Below are positions 45,391 to 56,100 of a stretch of 64,000 nucleotides of DNA, piece by piece. Within the stretch, counting starts at the first letter, position 1, and every line of letters begins with the position of its first letter. The DNA is from Choristoneura fumiferana (Eukaryota; Arthropoda; Insecta; Lepidoptera; Tortricidae), in assembly GCF_025370935.1 (NCBI RefSeq), contig NC_133474.1, positions 13,700,872 through 13,764,871 on the forward strand, in the 5' to 3' direction. Under the pieces are notes generated by a model. It had not been told where the DNA came from. It did no database searches and saw only the letters and a list, made by a program, of their open reading frames with translations. Position numbers and translations under genes: made by a program.

Positions 45391-46377
45391 AGTATAGGTA
45401 CTTTAGTCATGCAAAATAGGCGCACATAGACATCGAGTTATGGAGAACAACTCTCTTCTGCCTATAACCTACTGAGTCGACCCAAGAAGGTTGCTATGTT
45501 AATCATACAGTTTTGGGATAGTTAAGACTATTTTAACAGTATTTGTATTTATAAGAAAAACTTATTTTTTGCTGAAACTGGCCCTAAATTATGAAATTTG
45601 ATGCAGTTTTGATTCTGAGTGTACATAGTACAATTAAGGTTTCAGTCTATCACACCATAATTGGACCTTAACTAAGAATAACATCATTCCTTCTTCACTG
45701 TATGTACTTATACCCCCACAAATAGAGAACACTTTACCTTAATACATATAAAGATTTTTATTGAACATAATAACATGGTTATTTAAAAACATAAAGTTCG
45801 TAAGCAGCTGCATTAGTATAAACTGAGTCGCAGCTGTTTACGCCCACCTCAATACATAGAAGTCATGTTCCACAGTGTTACATAATAGTATAAATAGAAA
45901 AACTTAAACTTAAATTAGGTACATTATTAGCATTCAAATATGTATGCACATATAATCATATAATTAGTGGCAAAGCTTATCACACTTACTATATTTTATT
46001 TTTAAATATGAATTTACATCAACACACTAAATGCCACAACTACCAGCTGTTTGATAAAATCATCTGAAGTGGCCATTTTAGTCAGGGCTTACAGTTTCTA
46101 TAAATTACATAGAATTGATAATTGATACAATGGTAAATGGGACAATATAAAAATGTATGCTGAATTACTAACAGAAAACAGGTGTTAAACCTAGTAAAAA
46201 TATTGCGATAATTAAAAGGAAAATTGCACTGTTATTAAAAAAAAATAGCTTAAGTCCGAATTACATAATTTACAAGATTTAGCTAGGCCTCATTTAATGG
46301 GTTAAGCCCAGTTTAAGCCTTATTTAGTAGCATGGCAGGCAGTCAATTGTATCAAGCTTGTTAATTGTGTAATACAT
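45391..46377. other. Spacer and 3' UTR of the Rab-like gene
   Basis: Minus-strand AATAAA (TTTATT) near 45752 suggests the 3' end. The rest is AT-rich without recognisable features. Confidence 0.4.
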
Positions 46378-47865
46378 TCAACAACTACAGCTAGGATCCT
46401 CAGGCGGTTCTGGATTAGATATTTTAAAACTATCATGATCTAATGTCTGCAACTCAATTCTTGATCGGTTTGACTCCACCAGTTGCAAAGCAATGTCAGA
46501 GAACATTTCTTCAATACCTTTTCCATTCTTACAAGATGTTTTGTATGTGGTACTGATGAGATTGTGGCATTGTTCACTGTAAATAAAAATATCAGGTATT
46601 AATAAACCTCAGAACAGTAAATAAGTAGGTATTCAAAATGTTTATTTTATGGCCAATATATTTTTTGGTGGGCAAATCACTACTTTTAGAGGTACCTAAC
46701 TACTAAAATCATATAGAAAGAAGAAAGGCTAGCTGAGTGGTGGGCAAACTTTCTTCCTGGGGGCCAGAAGGTTACAGATATTTTAGAGGAGGGCCAGGAT
46801 TACATTCCTTTGCAGGCTGGAGTTGGCCTGCAAGCTGTACTTTGCCCATCTAGCTAGCTGATCAATACATTGGCAACAAAATACAAATGCTTTTGGGCTG
46901 CTTGGTGTCCTGCATGCCTGGGTTTCGCCAGCCTTGTTACATAGGGTGTGCACACACCATGTGCATTTCCAGTTAATTAAGCAGGGTAAGCCATGTAAGT
47001 AGGCACTGCTTGCACTGTTGTGTTTCGGCGTGGAGAGTAAGACAGCCGGTGAAATTACTGGCACGCAAGGTATCCCATCTTAGGCCTCTAGGTTGGCAAC
47101 GCGTCTGCAATACCCCTGGTGTTGAAGATGTTTAAGGGCGGTGGTGATCTCTTACCATCAGACCCACTTGCTTGTTTGCCATCCAGTCGAATAAAAAATA
47201 AAAAAGGTGGTTTCTCTAATATTAGCATTGGCATAGGTTATGGTAATAGCTTAATCAGGCCTGACACCTGCCACAGATATGCTATAATATTCAGGAAATA
47301 ATGGAGTATATTTTTAATCAAGTAAAAGTACTTACCAGAATGTTTCTATGTCAGCATCAGTCACTTGTGGCGCAGATCCTTCAAGATCGGATTTGTTCCC
47401 ACACAAGAATATTTTGGCATTTTCAGCATATGTGACAATATCCAGCAAGTGCTGGCTCAGCACATGGAATGAAGAGGAATTGTCCAAAGAAAATACTAAG
47501 ATGGCAGCTTCTGCAAATTTGTAGTAGCTGGAAGTTACTGATGCGATTCTTTCCATGCCACCAGTATCCCATAGCTGCAACTATATTTAAAACATACATT
47601 TTAAGAACAAAGTAAGTGGTAAGTATACATAACATAGACAACAGTAACAATAGTAAACAAAACATAGACCTTTGAAACAATTTACCTTAATATCTTTGTC
47701 GCCAACTTGATATAACTTTTCGAAATGGTCTAGACCCAAAGTGGCTCTTCTATCCGCGGTCGGCACAAAGGTATCATTAATAAATCGACGGAATATGGAA
47801 CTTTTACCAACTCCATACTCGCCGCATAAAATAACTTTAAGAATTGGCGTTTTAACAACGGCCAT
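46378..47865 (-). CDS. Divergent Rab-like small GTPase
   Basis: Three minus-strand exons, 47865-47686, 47580-47336 and 46576-46378, join in phase to 207 residues, the normal Rab length. G1 is GEYGVGKSS (residues 15-23), the switch I threonine is T42, G3 is WDTGGMER (64-71), G4 is GNKSD (121-125) and G5 is TSCK. The protein ends SCSC, a likely double-prenylation site of Rab CxC type. In G3 the usual WDTAGQE reads WDTGGME, so the residue equivalent to Ras Q61 is Met69 and A59 is Gly. Loss of this Gln usually lowers GTP hydrolysis. I could not assign a named Rab subfamily; it may belong to one of the fast-evolving insect Rabs. The likely role is membrane trafficking on a prenylated membrane surface. 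The 3' UTR probably extends to an AATAAA (reverse strand) near 45750. Confidence 0.85.
46736..46852. repeat. hAT-like MITE
   Basis: GAGTGGTGGGCAAACTTTC at one end and TGTACTTTGCCCATCTAGC at the other resemble hAT terminal repeats. It lies in the second intron of the Rab-like gene. Confidence 0.55.
46985..47205 (+). repeat. LINE-type 3' end fragment (TGTTTCGGCGTGG family)
   Basis: Shares TTGTGTTTCGGCGTGGAGAG with 17380-17545 and continues into a GGCGGTGGTGATCTCTTACC tail, in the Rab-like gene's second intron and antisense to it. Confidence 0.6.
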
Positions 47866-48504
47866 AGTTAATCTTAAATGCAAGGTTACTCGGAAACTAA
47901 CTTGAATACTTAATTAAGACGATTATACGGATCATCTTCAATGAGACATAAAATTTGTCCACAATGCGTTTTAACTTATATAAGTTATCAAATGAATGAG
48001 TATTAAAATCAGACTAGAGCAAATATTTCTAATCATTTACCACTTCGATAATTTAATATTGATAATGTTAGTCAATAAACAAATAAACGTTACTATTTAT
48101 AACAAAACACCAAGAAGCACAGTTGAAACTGCTGTCACTGTGCTGCTGTCGATTTTGGGGTGTAGTTAATGTACGACTTGTTACGTCCGTGCTTATTTGC
48201 ACGAATTATCATGTCGTGCATTATCACCCTGTACCGAACTAGCAGGGAACCAATATTGTACGAGCAATAATGTACAACGTGATAATCCAAAGCATTATGT
48301 CTTCCGATTATCATGCCTTACGAATTCCGTGATTGAAATAAAAAAAACCTAACGAAGGGCGAGACCGCGAGAGCGGCGAGCGAGGCTACCGCGGCCGGGT
48401 CGGTAGTGTGGGTGACACTATTTATTTACTGGACGTACAATACCGATATGATATTTTGTGACACGCCCATATTGCGCCCTTCCTCTTTGTTGCGCCTGAA
48501 ACTT

Positions 48505-48665
48505 AGGGATCTTTAAAAAACGAGCCTATCAATTCCTTAAAGGGTCGGCAACGCACCTGTGATTCCCCTCGTGTTGCAGGTGTCCATGGGCGACGGTGAT
48601 CGCTCTCCATCAGGTGACCCGATTGCTCGTTTGCCCCCTCGTTTTATAAAAAAAAAAAAAAACTT
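48505..48665 (+). repeat. CR1-like LINE 3' tail
   Basis: TTAAAGGGTCGGCAACGCACC to GTCCATGGGCGACGG to TTGCCCCCTCG plus an A run. Confidence 0.7.
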
Positions 48666-48681
48666 GTCAGTTTGACACCAG

Positions 48682-48813
48682 CAGGGCTACTACGAAACAC
48701 GAAACTCGAAGTTCGTGTCGTGCAGTTCCTCTGACACTTACACTATTTAATACGAGAGCGAGAGAGACGGTGCGATACGAACTTCAAGTTTCGAGTTTCG
48801 TAGTAGCCCTGCA
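48682..48813. repeat. Palindromic MITE, CTACTACGAA family (best copy)
   Basis: GGGCTACTACGAAACACGAA against TTTCGAGTTTCGTAGTAGCCC, flanked by CAGC/TGCAG. A half copy lies at 50838-50885. Confidence 0.85.
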
Positions 48814-49050
48814 GTTTGTATGGGCTAGTTCACGAAATAATGGGTTGGTATTTCCATGTCAGTATTATCCGTGCCGGTAAATAGTGTCAGTCAAGTGCAA
48901 AGAGTATAAGTACCTATGTAGGAAAAGAGTGGCAACTCTATGGCCAAATTTGCATGTATGGTAACAAGCGCTAACTGGTGGCGTAATGAAAGAACTAATT
49001 CTGACATAACACACACATGCACATGCACGCACACAACAAGCTTGACGTCC

Positions 49051-49212
49051 ATAAAGCCCAGTTTAGACCTGTAAGAAAAATTGCGCAAGTTGCATTACAT
49101 CGCGAGGCCGGAAAGCAAACAAGTTTATGGTGGTCACTTCACTTGGTCAGCCGAGTGGAGCATTGTAATACAACTTGCACGATTTTTCTTGCAGATCTAA
49201 GCTGAACTTAAT
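49051..49212. repeat. Palindromic MITE, AAGCCCAGTTTAGAC family
   Basis: Arms ATAAAGCCCAGTTTAGACCT and AGATCTAAGCTGAACTTAAT with inner AAGAAAAATTGCGCAAGTTG pair; relative of 30603-30733. Confidence 0.8.
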
Positions 49213-49421
49213 ATTTTTTTTATTTCCTTTTCTTCATTTCTTTGGTGTAATTAAATTTTTGTTAGTTTTGTACCTATTGGTTTTGGAACTTAATCTTTTT
49301 GTGTACGGAGGGCAGCGTTGCTACTGTTGTAAAGCAGTTTCAACTTTTGCGGGTGACATCGATTTACATATTTTGTGTTGTGCCTACCAATTTGTTACTG
49401 TTCCCAATAAAGAGTTAGGTA

Positions 49422-49570
49422 GGCAGGCCGCACTACGGTTAAACTGCCGCGGTGACTTTGTGAATCAAGTAAACTTAAAGCAGCCAGTGCGGCCGCTTGC
49501 ATTGGTTTACTTGATTCACAAAGTCACGCGGTTAAAAACCGCGGCGGCTTAGCCGTAGTGCGGTCTAGCC
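49422..49570. repeat. Palindromic MITE with GCCGCACTACGG ends
   Basis: Arms of about 55 bases, GGCCGCACTACGG and GTGACTTTGTGAATCAAGTA, pair with their reverse complements. Confidence 0.85.
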
Positions 49571-49609
49571 ACAAGATAAATTATTTGAACATTAAACTAC
49601 CGTGACTCA

Positions 49610-49823
49610 CTCATATTAAATGATATTGTAACGGATAACTCACGTCTTAAACCGAGTTTAGCTCGACATGTTTCGGGCTATTTCGTAGCCCTTCTTCTCA
49701 GGAGCACGCGACTCGGCGGCTGCCGCAACACATACACCCGCACCCGGGGAAATAGCCCGAAACATGTCGAGCTGAACTCGGTTTAAGACGTGAGTTATCC
49801 GTTACAATATCATTTAATATGAG
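49610..49823. repeat. Near-perfect 75-base inverted repeat with 64-base loop
   Basis: CTCATATTAAATGATATTGT and the following arm to GTTTCGGGCTATTTC pair with the reversed copy ending AATATCATTTAATATGAG. By eye only a couple of mismatches are seen. Confidence 0.9.
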
Positions 49824-49914
49824 ATAAATTATTATTATTATAAACAAGTATCCAGCCATAGTAGACGGTCTGCTTTATTGCGATTCGACATAGAATGTTT
49901 TTATGATAAAGACA

Positions 49915-50192
49915 CCAAGCACACTTAATCATGGTTATCTAGTGGTTTGACCTACGGCCTCTCAAGCATAGGATCATGGGTTGAAACATGTACTTAATTT
50001 CGCACGTAAAATTCACATGCGAAATTACATATAACCAAACCACAAGCTTTACGATGATGGAAAACATTGATAGGAAACTGCACACACCTGCAAAACAATT
50101 CAGTGGTGTGTGTATGGCCCAAGCTCTCTCGTTCTAAGAGGAGACCTGTGCCGAGCAGTGAAATGTGTACTTATAGGCTGGGATGATGAATG
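49915..50192 (+). repeat. tRNA-derived SINE, family A
   Basis: A degraded tRNA head (GGTTTGACCTACGGCCTCTCA, GGGTTGAAAC) and the body to TATAGGCTGGGATGATGAATG match 61277-61582. Confidence 0.75.
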
Positions 50193-51039
50193 TTTTTAGT
50201 CACTAAGGGAATCAAAACTTGCCTTCAATTTGAACTCTCTTCTAACTGAATTTAAATCCTAAATAACTCCATAATTAATATTATTTCACCAACCTGGCCA
50301 GAAACTATCTTCCAGTGACATCAGTCAGTGGAATGAGCACAATATGAGAAAAGCGCGCCCTTTAGCGTCGTCTCTATGCACAGACACTGAAGTTGTCCCG
50401 CGCATGTTCCACAGGATGGGAATCAGTCTTTCAGTCTGCAATGGAAGAAAAAATGTGACAAAAGCTAGATGCAAAGGGCTAGTTCTCAGAATATTTAACC
50501 ATAAGCGGCTGGAATGCACAAGAAATTTCTTTGATTTAGAAAATGCTTAATTGCATATATATGCAATTAAGCATCCACATGCATTAAGGATAAGTAATCC
50601 ACTCCCAGCCACATGTAACGAATCGTTCGTGTACTGAAATTAACCACATGTAGGTGTATAAGAAATGATGCCTCAACGACTATACATATTCTAACCAAAG
50701 CAAGCTCTACGTAACCAACTTTAGTTACAGTTCTCTTGCTCGGCTCTTCTCTTCTTGAATACGAAATGTTTCAATGGTCTTTTAATTTCTTACGCTTGAG
50801 TACAAACAAACTTTGTTCAATTTTTACAACACAACAGGGAGGGGGGCTACTACGAAAGTCGAAAATCGAAGTACGTATTGTATGATCGCTCTTACTATTA
50901 GCGATTTTGTATTGAAATTAATTAATACTATTTGCTTGTGATTTGTTGTGTAAAAACATTTACTATACCATTGTATCGCTAAATGTTATTAGCTTTCGTT
51001 TCTGTATCGAATCCTGTTGTTTTTAACTTCAATAATATG

Positions 51040-51515
51040 TTAGTACATGGGCGACCGAGCTTTGCTCGGGCTAAAACTCGATAACAAGCGTTTTCCCAGA
51101 GATAAGACCAAGCTAGATTTTTCCGAGATCCACGAAATATATTTATATACCTATATAAGAATTAGATTCAAAAATATCCAAATACCTTTTATTAACCCCA
51201 AAATACGATCAAAATCCCTGGGCTGGCTGACAACCCATATTTTTTTTATTACTTACCACAACAAAGAAGTAGAAGAAGCCCAAAATGGTTGCCTGAAGCC
51301 TACCTACCTAACTACCTTATAATATTATATTTATTATCTAGTCTTCTATCATACAAAATTCTCGTGTGGGTCCACAGTGTTTGTAAACAAACAAACTCCT
51401 CTGAAACGGCTTGAACGATTTTTATGATTTTTTCGTTTATATTCGGTAGGTCTGAGAATAGGGCGTAAACTATTTTTCATACTTCTACGCGGACGGAGTC
51501 GCGGGCAACAGCTAA
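51040..51515. repeat. 'gggcgaccgagc' repeat and 'ggcaacagcta' repeat end
   Basis: TGGGCGACCGAGCTTTGCTC at 51050 matches amd intron 1 in reverse. The end CGGACGGAGTCGCGGGCAAC at 51491 matches the Nelf-E intron 1 fragment in reverse. Confidence 0.6.
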
Positions 51516-51892
51516 TATTTGTATAATATACCTTACCGTCCGTTCTAACTTTCCCGACCTGATATGAAAAAAATAATAATAATATAATAATTCATTTATT
51601 TACTTGAAAAGAACCTATTTTTTTATCAAATGCATGGCATGATAATCGAAAGCCAATATATACCGATTTGGTTTTCCCGACCCGTTAAGTGTTAGGTACA
51701 GTTGCGGCCACAAACATGCGCAAGCCGAGCATGCCGCGGCAGCTGCCAGCGCAGCGCCAGGATCAAATTAGGTACTTTCTAAATGCTAAACTATAGGTTG
51801 AACAAACTTAGGAATACTAACCTCCATCCAACCAGAGTACACGAAAACCAAGGCCGGTATTGACATGCCGGTAATTATCTAGTCGGTATTTA

Positions 51893-52018
51893 TCGGGTCG
51901 GGAGTGATCTTCGCGGTACCGTCGCTTTCACTCTCGTATTAAATAATATTAATTAGCGTCAGCGGGACGGCAAGATACGAAGTTCGAATTTTGCACTTCG
52001 TAGTGTAGGGCCTGCAAT
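51893..52018. repeat. Palindromic MITE, CTACTACGAA family (degraded)
   Basis: Shares CACTCTCGTATTAAATA and CGAAGTTCGAATTTTGCACTTC with 30252-30385. Confidence 0.6.
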
Positions 52019-52056
52019 GCATAGTGATTGATGTGTCGGGCGGGTCGACTCGCTTT

Positions 52057-52233
52057 ATGAATTCGATTACACTTATTGCGATTTGCTCAATGTTGAGTTG
52101 GATTGTATCCCACCCAATTTTTGTTCAAGCTGGCGCAGGGCGCCACAGTCAAAAAAATAATGTAGACGAAACAGCGGGTCAGATACGAGCAAGACTATGC
52201 CGCATAACTCTTCGCTCTTACCAGTCCAGATAA
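52057..52233 (+). CDS. Possible short secreted peptide or signal-peptide exon
   Basis: An ATG at 52057 opens 58 codons. Residues 1-27 form a good signal peptide (MNSITLIAICSMLSWIVS then a small-residue cleavage region near AGAG). A short basic tail with one cysteine follows. It lies just after a hairpin MITE, with no recognisable promoter. It may be chance, a first exon, or a small secreted peptide; I do not recognise it. Confidence 0.2.
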   Translation: MNSITLIAICSMLSWIVSHPIFVQAGAGRHSQKNNVDETAGQIRARLCRITLRSYQSR

Positions 52234-53152
52234 AATAGCCTGACTAGTGTTCAAATTTCAATATTATTATGAGAAAGGCAAACATTTGTACTGTAGTATT
52301 GTACTCCATGAGGCTTCATCTAGCTATCTTGAGTTCAATTCGAGTTATTTAAATAGGTGAACTTGAGTACTCGAGCTGTTTTCTCTAATCTGTCTTAATG
52401 TTTAAATATACCTGCATATATAATCGTATTGTATACTTACTTAAAGCTTCACTTCACAGCCGAAAACACAATATTTTTCCTTAGGTGCACTCATGCTATA
52501 GGTGTAACAACAAAATTCACAAAATAAAAAAGATCTTACTTTACAAAACGATACTAATAAATATAAATAAACTAATATTTATAATAAAAAAACAAACTTT
52601 ATATAATAAAATTAGCAATAAACTGAGAAAACTCAAAAAATGCATCAACTGTCACTGTCACGATAGGCATAGCCAATTAGCCAGACAGCGGAAACCGGAA
52701 ACACTGAATTTGTCAGGTCAACGTTTGACACATTTTTGTCAATTTAGTACCTTCAGTATGGCGTCAGGGGCGCTGAAGTGTACGTAAAAAGTGACGTTTT
52801 AAGTGTGCCCCCTCTGGTCAAGTGTAGTGTCACCCCTCCTCACCAACTCACTGTTAATTTAATAACTTAATGTTATTGAACTGATATTGATGTTTATGTT
52901 ATCTCTTAGTAGTCTGTGTATATGTTGTTTGTTGGCCGCTTGCTTATGGCGCTTATCCTTTTTTTGTTATTTCACAAATTTACCTTTACAAATGTATGAA
53001 ACAATAGTGCAAAAGATGATTTTCGCGTAACACTTTTTCTTGTCGTGTGTTGATAGTTGGACGGACGTTGCTTTTAAGAACAAGAATCCTACCAACATAG
53101 TGCGATATGCATTTAGGACTTAACTAAAGTGTTAAAGCAAGGTTAAAGCATA

Positions 53153-56100
53153 ATGGATTTGCAAACTTCACATTTAGCAGCGGCTTTGATGTCCGGTTCG
53201 AATGCTTACACTAATAATACTTTGCCAGAACCCCTTACCAAAAGTGGCCCCGAGGATAAAAATGATAAACTTATTGAAAACCAAAAAGAAACAGAAGATG
53301 AGAAAGAAGACATTGGAAGTGGTGAAGAATTTACGGATGAGGTTGGAATTCTTTTATTAATTGCAGGGAAAAAAACAACATCTTTCAATAACAATAACTA
53401 AACTGATATTATATAATTTAATTTTGTTACAATCATTAGTAAAAATCCTGTATTTTTCGCACTTATTCTTCATGCATTAATTGTAATTTTGTATACCTTT
53501 CTTCTAAACAAGGGCACTTTGTTTTTGTGCACAACAAATTGACCTGTAAAATTCCTCCCACTTTTTTACTTTGCTTGATTAATTTGTTTATAGCTCTTTG
53601 TTAATCACAAAGTTTTGACAAACTACAGTACCCTTTTGTAAATGAACCACACTAACATATATCTTTACTGCTCCTCATTGGAAATTTTATGCAACTGAAG
53701 ACAAAGTTTGATTTACTAAAGTTTCCATTGTTCTAAATTCTTTTTTTTAAACTTTTCAGGAATCTGAGACACAGGCAGGAAGTAAGTCCACACCAGGGCG
53801 TGGAGTAACTTTGCAAATGTTGTTGGCAGAAAAAATGTTGGAGCCTGGTAATGCAGCTATGACCATTGAGTATTTGGTAAGATAATGCACAACCGTTTAA
53901 ATTAATTACCTGATTATTTATTATTTTTATATAGTAAAACAGCATCTGTTTGCCAAGTAATTTTGGTATGCAAAACACTGACATAAGATGAGTCACTTAA
54001 CTCTTCAATAGTTTGTTTTGTTTGTGATGTGATCCAATTATTATTCTTTTTAATATTTTATTATTAGTCTGGGTTGAAAACCAGCACTGGAAACTTAAGC
54101 CAGCATTTGCTGAGACCGGCATCCATTGTCAAGGTGTAGACCTATTATGTACCTACCTAATTATAATTATGCATATTTTGTATCCACTTGTTTATACTAT
54201 GGCAATAAAGAGTTTTATTTATATTATTATGTATAAGTCGTAAACAAACGATTGAATAAATCTCCTTAGTTTTTATCTCAGCCTAACTTTCATGCCCAAC
54301 TTGAGAGTCCGGTGACTTCAACAGGATGTAAAGACACATGTCATACAAATGTCAAAAACGTCCTATTGTAGGGCTCAATGATTTGGCCATAGTTTCTATG
54401 CAGGTCCAGTACGGATTGAGTACTTAAAACAGATGATTGAATTTCTACTAAGAGCAATTACTTCTCTTTCAGGGCCAAAAGTTTGTTGGTGATTTGCAAA
54501 CTGATGGTAAAATTAAATCACATGAGACTGAAACTATATTCTGCTCTCCATCGGCATGGGCTATACATTGCAAGCGAATTATAAACCCCGACAAGAGGTC
54601 AGGGTGTGGTTGGGCTTCAGTAAAGTACAAGGGCAAGAAGTTGGATACAATTAAAGCAACATATCTAAGGAAGAAGCAGCTCCAAAGAGAAAACATGCAT
54701 ACTGATGGTATATTCTTTTTGTTCCTACGCAAAGTCACAATTTTTGTATGATATTAGCTAGTATCATTTTTTCCATAAAACACTTAAGGAACAGCCATTT
54801 ATTTGTGTATTTGTAAAAATTTGTACAGTGAAAATATAAAATTATAACAACTAAGCAGATCATTATTATGTTTTTCCATACAAATAGTTTACTTGATATC
54901 CTCAAATACCCACATCATTATTAGGTACAGATCAGTTGAAATGTTTTTTTCATCATATTTAGTTTCATAAGTTCATATTTATCTTGTTTTCCCAATTAGC
55001 TTCAGTAAACTTCTAAGTTAAAGTTAAGTACAGGTTGATTAATTCCAGTTAACACTTGACAGATGGGCGTGCCTTCAGTCAATTTTCAACTTTAACGTCA
55101 TACAAATAAAGCCATTTTTAGTATACCGCTACCCACGTTTACAGATTAAGTAAAAACTATTTTATTTGTATGACCTCAAAATTGAAAATTGACTGAAGGC
55201 ACACCCATCTGTCAAGTGTTAACTCCAAGTAATCGTACTGTAAGCTAGTTGAGAAAGCAAGATAAATACGAACTTTTCCGACAAAATACAATGGCAAAAC
55301 ATTACTCACTACCATGCATTAGAGCAGGGGTCCTCAAACTGTGCGCCGCAGCGCCCTGGGGCCCAAGGGCGCCATGTGGGGTGCCTGTTAACCTGGACAC
55401 TTAAGCAATCTGGTGGAAACCGAGGTTTTATGGCACCACACCATTGCTGCTATTGTATCCTATTTGAACTAGCCAAGCCTTCTACATGCAAAAGCGACGT
55501 GACGAAATACTAAGCCTGTAGGTGCGGCGCAAACTGAAAAGGTTTGACAAATTTAATAAATAGCCATATTTTTATTTGCAGAGGAAACAGAAATGGAAGT
55601 AGAATGTCCCCCTGAGCCACCACCACAGAGAATAGTCATGAAACACAATTCTGTTCCCAATAGGATGATGCAGCAGTAAGTTTGAACTACTTTGAAATGC
55701 AAATTTTATAGATATTTGTAATTTGAGAAACATCTATAAATGTTATTTTGGCTTCTTTTGTCTTCTGGATTTGCTTTCAGTATTTTAGTAATCAATTTGT
55801 ATACTATTATCAATGGGAAAGTTTGTATGTTCATGTGTGCGGTTGGATGGATTTTGATTAAATTGCCTATGTAGATGGCTGGACATCTCAAATAACACAT
55901 AAAGCTACTTTTTATCCTGATATTTCCACAGAATAGGGATAAAGTCCACATTTTATTTTGGCGACATCCCGGAACTTCAATTCAACTGCTTGACCTAATT
56001 AATGGTTTAGGATGCGAAGCCGAGGGTAAAGGCTAGTTAAGCATAAACAGAAGTTTATTTTTCTTTTAGGTACTTAAATCTCTTTTTAGGACAGCATTCT

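Larger units (their letters stand above)
47866..53152. other. Repeat-rich intergenic region
   Basis: Between the repeats listed, 50200-50830 and 52240-53040 show no supported feature. The last 100 bases are the probable MPND promoter and 5' leader, without a TATA box. Confidence 0.4.
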
